DNA from: Umbilicaria muhlenbergii
Lineage: Eukaryota; Ascomycota; Lecanoromycetes; Umbilicariales; Umbilicariaceae
NCBI GenBank assembly: GCA_000611775.1
Contig: KK106982.1
Span: 5,946,495-6,010,494, forward strand
Reading direction: 5' to 3'
DNA length: 64,000 bases
Below, in pieces: positions 22,397-34,434 of this stretch. Position 1 is the first letter of the stretch. Each line of letters starts with the position of its first letter. A program made the translations under genes and the position numbers. The notes under the pieces were generated by a model. That model ran no database searches. It saw only the letters and a program-made list of their open reading frames with translations, and was not told where the DNA came from.

Positions 22397-22753
22397 GATA
22401 TGAGGTGGAGGTGGAGGAAGAGGGGAGGAAGGGAGGAGGAGGGAGGAGGTGTCGTTGAGATAAGTTCGGCGCGGATTTGTCAGCAGGCGTCGGTCGGGGC
22501 TTGGGGTCCGCCGGCCGCGGATACCCCACCATTAGTTCGTTTTTTTATTTTATGATACTTTGTTTTTTTTTTTTTTCTAACGCAGCAGTTACGGGGATTT
22601 TTTGTCGATAGGTAGCGGAGGCACTTCTGGAGTGTCCAACAGTTCTTCGGCGTCATGGAATGCATACTTTTCTAAATTCATATGTTGTGATGCCACGGGG
22701 GTATAATACTCCAAAAAGACGCCAACATCGCCCGTAAAATCCACACAGCCATA
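22397..22753. other. Convergent 3' flanks, G-rich then T-run
   Basis: 357 bp with a purine-rich stretch (22400-22450) and a T-run near 22562-22576. No gene seen. Confidence 0.5.
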
Positions 22754-24590
22754 TTATTGCTCGAGAGCCGGCCCAATCCCACTCAAATAATCACATCGAT
22801 CCTGCTGCTCTTTCGGAACCGTCTCCATCCTCGTACTATTAACCACCAACAGCAAGCGATCCACCCCCTTCTGCGTCCACTGCTCCCACATGGGCGCGCC
22901 CTCAGCCCGATGCTTATTCGGATCGTAGGACCGAATGAAACTCGCCCAGTAGCCCTGGATAATCGGCACGATATTCGCGTTCGAGTGGCCTTTTCGATAA
23001 CTCCCAGACGAGCCGGAACTGAAGAATATGGCTTGCTGCTCCGCCGTGTGCGGCGAGCCGTAGCCGGATGAGATGAGGTAGTCTTCGCTGACGTCGTAGC
23101 GGTAGTTCCAGATCGACTTGACGCCGGCGCGGTCGTAGGCGCTGCTTATGTAGATGCCGGGGCAGGTGTAGCGCATTTCGCCGTAGGCCAGGCTGGCCTG
23201 GGACCAGTAGGGGCCGGCGCCGGGGTATTGAGGGCCTTTGGGGTAGAGGGAGTCGATTTTGGCGAGCTGAGCCGTGGTCAGGAGGGGGAACTGGTCTTTT
23301 AGGAAGGCGTTGGATTCGTCAGAGGTTTTGAGGTTTTTGGGAGCGAAGATGGTTCCTTCGTCTGTGTCGTCGCCGTAGATGGCGGGGAGTTTGACGAATT
23401 TGCCTTGGTCGAAGAGGGTGTATGCGGCGTCGATGATGAAGTCGTGGTCGAGGACGGGGCCGTAGGGGTAAAGGGTCTTGCCCGCGGCTCCGGGAAAGGG
23501 TTCATTGGTGTTTTTCTCCTGCAGAAAGGTAGAGTTGAGACTACGCAGACAAGCTAGAGTGTCTTTTTCCTTGGCGCAACCGGTGCGCTGGACGAGACCA
23601 TCATACTGGTACTGGCTTTCGGTAATGTTACGAATTGCAGCAAAGGATTGCGACTCTGCAGCAGATGCATGGAAGAGGCCATCGTCCCGACCACCGTACG
23701 CGGATAATTGTAGAGTAAGGGATGCCCCGCCTGCGCTAGCACCGCCAATCACGACATGCTTCGGATCGCCCCCAAACTAGGTAACAAAGCGTTAGCAACA
23801 CTCATTGACTCGGACCATGACGCTCTAACCTGTGAAATATATTTCTGCACCCACTGCAGCGCCTTTCTCTGGTCCAGAAGTCCGTTATTGATGCCCCCTC
23901 CCTTCTCCAACTCTGAACTCGCCAGGAAGCCGTAAGGTCCCACACGGTAACTCAATGACACAAATACCATCTTCATGCCAGATGCTTGTATGAGAGTGGT
24001 GGCATTAAGGTTTGCGGTGGCGCCAACATTGAAGCCGCCGCCTGGAAAGAAGACGAAGACGGGGAGTTTGGACTTGGCCGTCGATTTCGCAGGTGCTTGT
24101 ACTTCGAGGAAGAGGCAGTCTTCAGAGGCGCCTTTGCCCGGCGGTCCTCGGGCGGTTGTCAAACATGCGTCACCAGGCTGAGACAGGTCAGTGGACTTTG
24201 ATTCGCAGACCGCATCGATTTGTTCGAGAAACTTACCTCGTCGGCTGCTTGTATGGTGTCCTCTTTCTTGGGATCTTGGGGGGCGGCGAAGCGGAGGTCA
24301 CCGACCGGCGGTGCGGCATAGCGAATCCCTAGCCATTGATTGATACCACATGACAGTTCCACGCCCTGGTATTTGGCGTAGTCAAGCTCGACCAGTGCCT
24401 TCACCGCTTCACCGTGGTGGAGAAAGAACGTTAGGAGGGCGATGACTAGGGCGAGCATAATTAGCAGCGAGCCGGCACAGATCGCGAGACAGAGTCGATA
24501 GCGCCATGGCGACCACGAGGCAATCTTCTGTTTTATAGGCCCTGTAGGCAGCCATGAGAGTGAAGGCGGAATCGTACAGTTGGTCCTCAT
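22754..24590 (-). CDS. Type-B carboxylesterase, membrane-anchored
   Basis: Alpha/beta-hydrolase of the carboxylesterase/lipase type-B family, hydrolysing esters outside the cytosol; substrate unknown. Exons 24590-24237, 24177-23830 and 23776-22754 (introns 59 and 53 nt) give 574 aa. Instead of a cleavable signal peptide there is a hydrophobic segment at about 33-57 after a short basic N-terminus, so a type II signal anchor is likely. The oxyanion-hole motif FFPGGGFNVG is followed by the nucleophile elbow GGASAGG with S248. The other triad residues are probably E374 (DDTDEGTIF) and H477 (GSPHTAEQQ). Several Asn-X-Ser/Thr sites and paired cysteines suit a lumenal or extracellular domain. Length is normal. 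Catalytic residues are placed by motif only. Confidence 0.9.
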
Positions 24591-25304
24591 GTTACAAGAT
24601 GCCTTGGGCGGGGCAACTGAAGATTCACGAGAGTCTTGGCAGGAAAGCTTGGCCTGTTACACCTGGCATTATGCGAAACATGCCGCATGCAACATGCGCT
24701 CGATGCTGGCGGGGTTTGGGACTTGGGCCGCTTGCGCAGATATTACATGTAATTAGGGGGTAAAGAATTAAGGATGAAGGCTGTGCTGAAGTTTGGCACG
24801 GTCAGTCTCTTACTGCGCTGGCCCTCTCTTTGTACTCGACCGCTTCAGCTGCGATTTGGGCTGGTCAGCACGTTCACTCTTTGCTTTTCAGACACGGAGG
24901 CATACTCCGTCTTCTGGTGATGGCTTTTCAAATGGCTTTTCTAATGGCTTTTCTAAAGAAAGCCGAGTCACTGTGGCCCTCATTCTCTACCCAATCATAG
25001 ATGCCCATGGAGCCCACGAGTTTGGGCGCCACTAATGTAGGTACGCGAGAAGCATCCACCATCGTTCTAGAATGGACATCCACGAGTCGGACACGACACC
25101 ATCTTATTGGTAGCTTGATTAGAAAAAATCAAATCCGGTCGCAACAGATGGAAGCCAGCATAGCCATCCCCTCGGTGAACATAATTGCTCTTTCAGCGTG
25201 ACACATCGAAATCCAGCGACCCTGCCAGCGACCCTGCATCCGTCATAGATTTGACAAGGAAAACTGATTTGCGACCCCCTCCGCCAAGACTCTGCGCCAT
25301 GATC
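24591..25304. other. Intergenic, with 12-bp triplication
   Basis: 714 bp upstream of the esterase. The only structure seen is three tandem copies of AATGGCTTTTCT at 24919-24954 (first copy slightly diverged). No credible gene. Confidence 0.55.
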
Positions 25305-26465
25305 CTATTGATCATCCGCGCTCCCGCTCGCAACACTGGCCGTTCCCGAGGCCGTCGGGGTCCTTCCAAATTCTCTGATGTGATAACCTGCAAACGTCAC
25401 ACCTTTTCTACCCACAGGCGCTTTCTCTTCCGCAAACGTAGGTTTGTATGTTTCGTGTTCCGCACCGAATCTCGTCTGGATGCCGCCAAGCCAGCCCTTG
25501 CCATTTCCGCGTGCAGCTGCGGTGGCAGTGTCGGCTCGAGTGTTTGAAGGCCGTTTGAGGATGGAGGTCAGCTCTCGCACCTCTGCTGGTCCCTGCTGGG
25601 GTAGCGGCGGCAATGATGAGTGATCGTACGCTGGCAAGGTCTGTGACCGTTCTTGTCTGTCTGCCCGAGGCCGTGGACTATGGTTCCGAGCCCTTAGCCG
25701 GAACAGCCTTTCCTCTCGTACCGACGTCGTCCCGTGCAATCTGCCTCGACTATTCCTCTCGCCTGCGTGGGAATCGTAGTCCTCCGCTGAAGTCATGCGA
25801 TTCCCATCGGACTGTCCGGTCTGCTTACTTTCATCGTCGCAACCGACCTGGCAGCCTGTCTTCTCCGAAAAGCTTTCCACGAGCTTCCTCGGAGTCGTGG
25901 GCCTTGTCCGATTACTCAAAGGGGACTTGCCTCCCTTCTCAAGGCTGTTAGGTGAGGACAGAGGGCTGGTGCTCCAGTTGCTTGGTGTCGTTGGTGGTTG
26001 AGGCCTTTTGCTGACATCGCGAACTTGACTCCGTCTTTTGATAAATCTGTAGATATAATAGATAGATATAAGAGAGAGTATGCTAAAAATGCTCACGCTC
26101 ACGCCTAGAACTGCCGTGACCACATGAGATTCAGGTGTACTTCGTCCTAAGGATGGGACGCTCGTCGAAGTCGCTACAGTGGTCTGATGAGGTTCAGCTA
26201 TACTTTGTCCAGAGGATGGGTCGCTCGTTGAAGACGCTGTGGTGGGCACGGTTGCTCCCGGAACCACACCCGCATCTAAGGATACAGATGTTGAGTCGAC
26301 GCTAGATGTAGGCTGACTTATTTGGGTGCTTGTCGTTGTCGGCTGCCCGTTCACGGTGTTAAAGAGAATTGTGGTTTTCGATTGTGATTGAGTACCTTCA
26401 TCGACACTCGAGCTAGTATCAAGGGAGCCGATGTAGGAATCACGGTTTGCTGTTGAAAGGACCAT
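25305..26465 (-). CDS. Single-pass membrane protein, S/T-rich ectodomain; 5' end unresolved
   Basis: Function not recognised. The main exon encodes 386 aa from an ATG at 26465: about 110 Ser/Thr-rich residues likely to be O-glycosylated, one transmembrane helix at about 115-139 followed by a basic stop-transfer (RFIKRR), and about 245 cytoplasmic residues rich in Ser, Pro and Arg with a distinctive end (VTFAGYHIREFG). The layout resembles fungal cell-wall sensor or Mid2-like surface proteins, but no domain is recognised. It lacks a signal peptide, and the frame stays open upstream to a good acceptor (CTGAC...ACAG, about 26520). A further coding-looking stretch with cysteines lies at 26571-26825, so the real gene probably begins upstream in one or more exons I could not join. 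Confidence 0.6.
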   Translation of the reverse strand: MVLSTANRDSYIGSLDTSSSVDEGTQSQSKTTILFNTVNGQPTTTSTQISQPTSSVDSTSVSLDAGVVPGATVPTTASSTSDPSSGQSIAEPHQTTVATSTSVPSLGRSTPESHVVTAVLGVSVSIFSILSLISIYYIYRFIKRRSQVRDVSKRPQPPTTPSNWSTSPLSSPNSLEKGGKSPLSNRTRPTTPRKLVESFSEKTGCQVGCDDESKQTGQSDGNRMTSAEDYDSHAGERNSRGRLHGTTSVREERLFRLRARNHSPRPRADRQERSQTLPAYDHSSLPPLPQQGPAEVRELTSILKRPSNTRADTATAAARGNGKGWLGGIQTRFGAEHETYKPTFAEEKAPVGRKGVTFAGYHIREFGRTPTASGTASVASGSADDQ

Positions 26466-27283
26466 GTTGACCTGGTTTGATGCAAGTTTGCGTCGGATGT
26501 AAAACTGGGCAAGATTTGTAACTGTTTCAAATCAACGTAGATTCACAAGGTCAGCATATCAATTGGAGACTTATGAAAGCAGTGTTGATATATGGCGATA
26601 TTGTAGCATGTAGCATGTTGAGTGAGGATCAAACGATGAATCGGCGTATTTAGAATCTGGTGGAGGTATCGTGAATGACGTGCCACCCGTACATAACGCC
26701 GCCGGGGGCTTCAAACGTGAATAGGTACTCTTACAAGATCTACCGTGGGATAAATCTACCAACATCGGGGAAACATGGTCGTTTAGAGTATTGAAACAGA
26801 TAGGCAGCAAGAAGAAAGCATCCACCACGAACCACGGCGCTCATGAAGGCGTACAAAATGATGAAGACGACAGAGTAAAAACGCAGCGAAGAAAGAGCTG
26901 AGCAGTGAAGGGGCAGTGAAAAGTGCGTTAGTACAGTATAGGATACAATACAATAAGAACGTAATAGCTTCAGTAACTTGTGGGCAAAAGACTCTTACTA
27001 GGTATGGATATCCCGAAAGAAAAGATAAAGCTTAAGATGTTTCCGAGCCACTATACGGAGCTCCAGAATTCATATTTCAATTGATATGACGGATGAGATC
27101 ACTGACCGACACACGATTGATGGTCGAGAGGGAACCGATCCCAGGGATGGTGGACTGCTGCCTATATTCAAAACCAAGTCATCTATTTGAATAAATCAGA
27201 GAACACCTTGTGGAACTAATATATATTCTTCACAAAGATCCTGAGCTCCTATCAAAGGGCATTGGCGACGGTGGATCATTTCT
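26466..27283. other. Gap, probably holding 5' exon(s) of the preceding gene
   Basis: On the minus strand 26571-26825 is open and coding-like (KPPAALCTGGTSF, PHSTCYM), with GTAAGA and GTACGG donor-like sites. Its link to 26465 is not settled. The rest (26830-27283) shows nothing. Confidence 0.35.
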
Positions 27284-27814
27284 ATGAGTTCTTCAAGTAC
27301 AAGCACCTTAAGGGGCATCGAATTTCTGCCGGATGGCATGCCGCTTGCAGCTCTATACATGGAGCGAAACGACGTTGACTATTTGAACAAGACTATGCAG
27401 ATCAGCATCTCGAATCTGCCTGGTCGAGTCCACTTTCGCATAGTGAACTATCTCGATACTGAGGACAAAGTAGTACTCCCGAGTTCATTTGAAAAGATGC
27501 GCGATGTTTGCACGGCAGATGGCCACTTCATGGCACTCCGGTGGCAAACCCTCGCGATGGGGGATGACCTTGGAGTTTCGACCCTACGAAGCCACACAAG
27601 GAGAACGGGCTCGGTCATTCGAGTTGAACGGTGTCATATCGCCCCGGCTGGCTCTTCACAAGGTGCCGGGTCCCTAAGGTATGTTATCGAAGGCAGGGCC
27701 AGGAGTTTCACCTTTTGTGTCCTAGAGATTGTACGCTGGACGCTTGGAGATCGGCGAGGACAGCAGCAGGTCAGCAGAGCACATGACATGTCTCGTAGCT
27801 GGTCAGATGATTGA
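27284..27814 (+). pseudogene. Doubtful F-box-like gene fragment
   Basis: The ATG at 27284 opens 176 codons. Residues about 43-66 (ISNLPGRVHFRIVNYLDTED) resemble the start of an F-box, LPxxLxxxIxxYLD, with an N-terminal lead. After about 27545 the better protein-like translation moves to another frame (LEFRPYEATQGERARSFELN ... LALHKVPGP), with no good intron between them. That pattern suggests a decayed or mis-sequenced small F-box-type gene. It could also be chance. Confidence is low. Confidence 0.3.
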
Positions 27815-28589
27815 TACGCGATGTGACACAGCCCGCATTCAGCGTGGGGGGTGTTTCGGAAGCTTAAGCGAGTGGCAGTCCCGGCAGTGTTTAAGGTTTC
27901 TCGTAGGCTGAGGCCTCCAGGGTTTGTGGCACGTAGCACTTGGACGGTGCAAGGGAGATGATCTGTACAACACAACCATATTATACCTGGGGAGAGAGTG
28001 CGTGATGAGAGATGACCACACCGAGACCTAGCCTGCTCTCCTGCCGCCAGCGTGGGTGGAGTTGCTTCGGAATTGAAATTTTCGTCGCTGGCGCGGCGGC
28101 TTCGAGGCCCCTCGGCCAACTCGATGATTCGCCAAGGAGGGCCACTGACATCTGAAGGCTACAACTAACTCCTGGCTTCTGACCCGCACAGAAGACTCTA
28201 GGAACCCGTGTCCGTTGCGCCTGCCCACTCGGCGCAGTCATGGCTCCAGACGTGCAAATACGAGTGCAAATGCAGATGCGATCCCTCATCTCTCGCATCG
28301 TCTTGTTGATGCATCCTTGAGGTCACACCGACACCTGATCATCCTTCATCTACCCCGCTTATTCTTATTTACCCTATGCTGCCGCCACGACATCCTATGA
28401 AGCCTGCCCCTCCCCACCACATCCTCTGATCGTCCACCACGGTGCTGGCCACTGTGCGACCATCAAAACGGCAAACATCGCGTGCAATTCACCGACTCTG
28501 GTCCGCAGCTGGGACTGAGGCTGCTTACTATATAAGGCTTCGCCACGCCCAAGTTTTCTTCGGACCCTGACGCACGATAACAAGACGAG
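27815..28589. other. Intergenic, nothing recognised
   Basis: 775 bp upstream of the large transporter gene. Short frames on both strands, no domain, repeat or RNA gene seen. Confidence 0.45.
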
Positions 28590-31318
28590 ATGGCGGCAGT
28601 CAACCAGTCGAACGAGACGCCGCATCCCGATGGTTCGCTGACAGGTGCTCGGCCCAAGAGGCGGGGAACGTTCCAAGGACAGACATTAATGAATTTCCTG
28701 CGTAAAACAGGCCCTGCTAGGGCAAGCTCAGCGACTTCGGCGGAAGACTTCGACGAGATGAAGAAGACACCCGAAAAATGGAGTTTGGGGGTGTTGAATG
28801 ATAAGGAAACAGATGAAGTTCCAGGTAGGACGGTTCGATCCTGTCTTCATGAGATGGCCTAGTGATGCAGCCTCATTCTGCGCACTGGGAGCCCATAAAT
28901 CGAATTTGCAAGGAGTCATGCCGGTTTTTGAGCGATGCGTAGCTAACGAAAACCTTCCACCTCAGGGACAATCCTGCTCATGTCGGGCCCCAGCAAACGG
29001 AATGAACCACTTGGTCTTCGAAGTGCGCCTGCTAGGACGTCCGCATCCTCGTTACCTTCTCCATATCCTCCGGGCCTCACGAGGCAAGATTCGGCATACT
29101 CAATAGAGGCAAAGAAGAAGACGGCCAACGGAAAGATCATCCTCGAGCCGCAACCGGATGATTCCTTGAACGACCCCCTCAACTGGCCAGCATGGCGGAG
29201 AGACGTCGCTCTGCTGTCTCTCGGCTTCTATTGTATGGTGGGGGGCGGCATGACACCTATTCTAGCAGCCGGATTTACCAATGTAGCTGCCACGTATCAT
29301 GTGACTATTCCAAAAGTAGCGCTCACGACTGGTTTCTACATGATGGGTATGGGCCTTGGATCTGTTGTGGCTTCACCCACAGCAATTCTCTTCGGAAAAC
29401 GTCCGGTCTACCTCGTTGGTGCTATTCTTTTTCTAATAAGCTCAGTCTGGTGTGCACTATCCCCCAATTATCCTTCACTCGTCATCGCCAGGATCTTCAT
29501 GGGCCTCGCAGTAAGTCCTGTAGAGTGTTTACCGTCTGCAACTATTGCAGAGATCTTTTTCCTTCACGAACGGGCGTACCGGCTCGGGGTCTACACACTA
29601 CTCTTGTTAGGAGGCAAGAACCTGGTGCCACTCGTCAGTGCTGCCATCATACAAGGCCTTGACTGGCGTTGGGTGTTCTGGTAAGCGTCTTCCCGAAATT
29701 CTGCAAGACTATGTCTTACCAATGCCAGGATTGTTGCTATGATTGTTGGCTTCTGCTTCGTCCTTCTTTTCTTGTTCGTGCCGGAGACTTTCTGGGACCG
29801 CACCCCGAGGCCAAAAGGCAAGAGCAGAAAAGGAACCTTTGCCACCTTGTCCACAATGTTTCATGGACAAGCACGGAGACCTAGTGATGCGGCCATAGGT
29901 GGCGATGGACCTGCAGACATAAGGAAGCTTGCGATTGAGCAATCTGCTACAGCAGCTGGAAATAGGCCAGCAACCATCGCGGAAAGGCGTCAAAAGAAGA
30001 ATCGCTCCCGTGTCGGATTTGCAGATAGCGGCACGCCCGAGCATGCAGCGCTCACTCAGGAACTACCAACCCCTAGCTTCCATGCTTCCCAGTTGCCTAT
30101 GGCAGCACCTGTTGACGCGCTCAGCAATCCTACCTCCGGCAACATCTATCCTACTACTATCGGCGAACGCATAGCAGAAGCGGGGCCATCAGCTGCATCT
30201 CCTAACAGCGCCACCTCTCCAGCCTTACACTCGGAGGCTTGGAGGGTACAGCCTACTGGTCAAGCACCGCAAACCCCTGGCCTACACAGTTTCAATTCAC
30301 CCTTCTACCTCAGCGTGGAAAAGCCTGACACGGACTACCTCAAGAACGAACGTATAGAGCCTGCGCACGTTGCTGATACACCTGGCTCTGTGACTACACC
30401 GGCACCGGCAATGACTGTCCCCGGCACCGCAACAACCTTCAGCGAGAAATCACCGCCTCTCCCCGCCGGTCCGCAACGCTACACATCCCACCTCCGCACT
30501 CAACCTCCTAAGACCTTCTTCCAAACCTTGAAGCCGTGGAATGGTCGTCTCCGCCGAGACAACTGGTTCAAAGTGGCAATCCGGCCTTTCATCCTCTTTG
30601 CCTATCCTTCCATCTTATGGAGCACGCTTGTCTATTCCCTCAGCGTCGGCTGGCTCATCGTCCTCTCCGAATCCGTGTCTACCATCTACCGCAGCAAGTC
30701 GACCTATAACTTCACCGCTCTCGGTACCGGCCTTGTTTACATCTCCCCTTTCGTTGGCGGTATTCTTGGCACCGCCGTGGCCGGCAAGGTGAGCGATATT
30801 ATCGTTAGGTTCATGGCTCGGAGAAACGGTGGTATCTATGAACCCGAGTTTCGACTTGTTATGGCGCTGCCGGTTGCGATAGCCACCACGATTGGGTTGA
30901 TGGGCTTTGGATGGAGCGCCGCCGAACGGGACAATTGGATCATGCCGACGATTTTCTTTGGCATTATTAGTTTTGGATGCGCTCTTGGCAGCACGACGGC
31001 GATTACTTTTGCCGTCGACAGCTATCGGCAGTATGCAGGGGAGGCGTTGGTTACCCTAAACTTTTCGAAGAGTAAGTCATACCTGGCATTCGTTCTGCAT
31101 ACAATTATGATGCTAACTTGTGACGCGCAGACATCTTCCATGGCTTGGTCTTCTCGCTCTTCTTCAACCGATGGCTCGATGCCGACGGGTCGAAGGATGT
31201 CTTTATTGCTATTGGCGGCATTCAGCTTGCTTGCTTGCTTACTTCCATTCCGATGTATATATACGGGAAGAGATGCCGGATGTGGACGGTGCGGAAGAAC
31301 TTGATGGAGAAGTTTTGA
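28590..31318 (+). CDS. MFS transporter, DHA1 family (Hol1-like), long central loop
   Basis: Proton-coupled 12-helix transporter, probably in the plasma membrane, exporting drugs or moving polyamine/cation-type substrates. Exons 28590-28824, 28966-29680, 29729-31071 and 31131-31318 (introns 141, 48 and 59 nt) give 826 aa. Helices 1-6 lie in exon 2, with LDWRWVFW after helix 5. The cytoplasmic loop between helices 6 and 7 is about 255 residues (about 340-595), far longer than the usual 60-90. The C-terminal half carries the PEFRLVMALP ... AVDSYRQYAGEALV block typical of this DHA1 branch. An ATG in exon 2 at 28980 would give a shorter N-terminus. An 86-bp tandem duplication begins 9 bp after the stop. 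Substrate not predictable from sequence. Confidence 0.88.
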
Positions 31319-31326
31319 GTCGGTCT

Positions 31327-31498
31327 AAGGCCTGGAGGTTGTTCGTTAGTATGGGTGGTGGCGGTTTACTTTGGTAGGTGTTGGGGTTTGAGCAGGCACC
31401 GTGAGCGGTTTCAAGGCCTGGAGGTTGTTAGTTAGCATGGGTTTTGGCGGTTTACTTGGGTAGGTGTCGGGGTTTGGGCAGGCACTGTGAGCGTCTTG
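31327..31498 (+). repeat. 86-bp tandem duplication, two copies
   Basis: Copies begin AAGGCCTGGAGGTTGTT at 31327 and 31413 and differ at roughly one base in ten. It lies immediately downstream of the transporter stop codon, most likely inside its 3' UTR. Confidence 0.85.
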
Positions 31499-32642
31499 AT
31501 GATTAGATCAAGCTGGGGAGACGAAGGTCGAGGGGAGGAACTTTGGTCAGATGTATAATGCGTACATTGGCATTGGGTACAGACGTGTAGAAAGATTAAC
31601 TGATATTGTTACCATTGTACAGACTACTTGCAGACACACTCGTTGATTGATCACAGTTGAATTGATCCACGTCTCTTAACCCTAACTGCGCCACAGGTCA
31701 TCAGGTCTCCGCCCGCGATCCAGATATGAAATTGTATTCTTTCGGGACTGATCTATAAAAATGTAGTGAAAGACTCAGGTCTTTTGCGCCAGCGGCCAGA
31801 TATTATTTCACTCTATTCAGAACGACCCACTACTCATATAGTGAGTTCTTCATCATGCAACCGAAAATACTGCTTCAAGGTGGTTCATAAAGGCTGATTG
31901 ACCTGTTCCTCAGGTAGAAATGAACTTCATCTTCCGACGGTATTCAAGGACCATAGGGCAAGGTAGCGTATAGTCTAACGCAATGGAGCAATTATACCGA
32001 ATCGAGGTTCTCAACCTTCAGCGTTGGACGTCGTGTCTTTTTACATGCCAGTGGACCGGTTTCACCGCTCGGTCAGTCTCTCCACGCCAGCGTCATTCAT
32101 TGGCTCAATTTCTATTGTTTACCGCGTGATCCGTGTGCTAGACTGTTAACCAGGCTGCTATGGGCGTCACTATGCCCGATGCTGCTGGCGCCGCAGTAGG
32201 AGGATCAGAGGATTCAAACCCTGGAGGTTTTTATTGGTCATCACTCATCGTTTTGTTCCCAGGCACGCTAGGGACTTGGTAGTGGGAAGTCGGACGTGGG
32301 GCTAGCCGACTCCAGCAATGCTGCAACTAAGCACTGATTACGAGATACAATCGAAGGGGTCTGACGGTCTCTCATTATCAATATCGCCGACATGAACCAG
32401 ACCGCCAAGAAGAAGCACTACCTTAATGGCAAAGCGATCCCCTAGCTTGGCCCTAGCCGGCCTCTTATCAACTAGATTCAACTGCTTCGCACCTTCCTAT
32501 CTGGGACAGCTTCGATTCGCAGGACGCCTGGACCGGACGATATGCGCCGACGTATTAATGTGGCCGACATCCCTGGTCGTGTACCATGCTCAACATACCG
32601 TACCGACAGGTGCATCTCCCATAGCCAATCCGACCGTCCGCG
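31499..32642. other. Intergenic, nothing recognised
   Basis: About 1.1 kb between two transporter genes of the same orientation. A tRNA B-box-like string near 32210 has no cloverleaf around it. No credible gene. Confidence 0.45.
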
Positions 32643-34434
32643 ATGAAGGAGAAGTACGAGCATGATGTCGCCCATTCTTCGCCCTCGCTGAAACCAGATG
32701 CGGGCGTCTATGGCGCGGAGCCAGTGACGCAATACAACGACGCGTATCACGATGCGGATGTCTTTGGAGACGAGGAGGGGCATCAAGTCAGTCACGAAAC
32801 TGCATTCAGATCTCCACTTCCAGTATAGGGATTATTCAAATTCTGACAAATGATCACGTGTTCCTTACCAGATCCATTACAAAACCCTATCATGGCAACT
32901 CGTCGCCGTGCTGATGATTGCTGAAATCGTCAGCAATGGCATGCTCTCGTTGCCCTCGTCCCTCGCTGTCGTCGGTATCGTCCCTGGTCTGGTAATCATT
33001 GTGTTTCTGGGGATCTTTGGCTTGTTCACTGCTTGGATACTTATCAAGTTCAAGTTGAGGCATCCGGAGGGTATGTTGTGCCATATAGTCCAATTTCGTC
33101 ACATCACATGATTGCTCCATTTTACATAAAAACACCTTTTCATACAAATATGTTTATATATCTCCTAACCTATATTACATTACTCATATAAAAACAGTCC
33201 ACAACATGGGCGACGCGGGCATGATCCTGTTCGGTCCCTTCGGCCGGGAGCTCCTCAGCTTCGGAACCATCGTTTTTGCCGTCTTCGCCACCGGCGGACA
33301 GCTACTCGCCGGGCAGATTGCTCTTGGGGCCCTTTCGGAGAACAAGCTCTGCCTCATGTTGTACACAGGCATCTTTGCGATTCCAACCCTTCTCTGCGCG
33401 ATGCCTCGGACGCTGGATCGCCTCTCCTGGCTTAGCATTCCCAGCGTGATCTCGATCATTGTCGCGGGTATTGTTGGTTGGTTCTTCCCCTCCTCTCTCC
33501 ATTCACCTTACTCATGGGATGACAGGTATGATCGGCGCCGGACTCTACCCCTTGGCAGGCAGGACGACCAGTGTAGTAATATCCAGCAACTTCGTCACGG
33601 CCTTTATATCGTTGACGAATCCCGTATTCAGCTATGCCGTACGTCCACTCATTCCCAACTCCTGGACACTCTACCGTAGTTGCTAATCCCCTACCAGGGC
33701 CATTTCATGTTCTTCATCCTAATCTCCGAGATGCGCCGCCCCCAAGACGCCATGAAAGCAGCCTGGACGCTCCAAGTCTTCGCCACAACCTTTTACGCCG
33801 TCTTCGCCTTCGTGCTCTACTGGTACGTTGGCAACGGCGTCGCCTCCCCAGCCTTCAGCTCCCTACCGATAAAGTGGCAAAAAGCAGCCTGTGAGTCTGA
33901 TCTTCTTCTTCCATCGTCCCCACACCTCAACCCCTGCATCACCATCAAAAACTGACAGACACGACACCAGACGGCATCGCCATCCCCAACTTCCTCATCG
34001 CAGGCAGCCTCTACTCCCACACCGCGGCCAAACTCCTCTTCCTCCGCTTCTTCCGCCACTCCCGCCACCTCCACTCGCACACCCTCCTCGGCTGGACCTC
34101 CTGGTTCGCGCTCGTCTTCGTCATGAACGCCGCGGCCTTCGTGCTCGCCGTCGGCGTCCCCATCTTCAACTACCTCATCGGCATCGCGGCGTCGCTGTTT
34201 GCGTCGTGGTATACGTATGGGCTGGCGGGGGCGTTTTGGCTGCACGACGCGTACTATGACGGGGGCGGGGTGAGGGCTTGGAGGCGGCAGTGGGGGATGG
34301 CGGGGTTGAATGTGGCGACTTTGGCGGCGGGGGCGTTTATTATGGGCGCGGGGACTTATGTGACGGTTAAGAGTATTGTGGATGCGTATAAGACGGGGGC
34401 GGTGGGGAGGCCGTTTAGTTGTACGGCGGGGTGA
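32643..34434 (+). CDS. Amino-acid permease, AAAP family (Mtr-like)
   Basis: Proton-coupled transporter for neutral or aromatic amino acids, similar in layout to Neurospora Mtr, at the plasma membrane. Six exons, 32643-32786, 32872-33070, 33198-33476, 33526-33638, 33698-33890 and 33971-34434 (introns 85, 127, 49, 59, 80 nt), give 463 aa. A 48-residue hydrophilic N-terminus precedes about eleven hydrophobic helices. Helix 1 carries AEIVSNGMLSLPSSL, the usual unwound substrate-site segment. GHFMFFILISEMRRPQDAMKA and the C-terminal YLIGIAASLFASWYTYGL blocks are typical of fungal members. The donor at 33477 (GTTGGT) is weak but required by frame. Substrate specificity is inferred from the family. 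Confidence 0.88.

Noticed and set aside
32205-32225. tRNA B-box-like string GGATTCAAACCC
   Set aside because: No A-box at the right distance and no acceptor or anticodon stem could be drawn around it.
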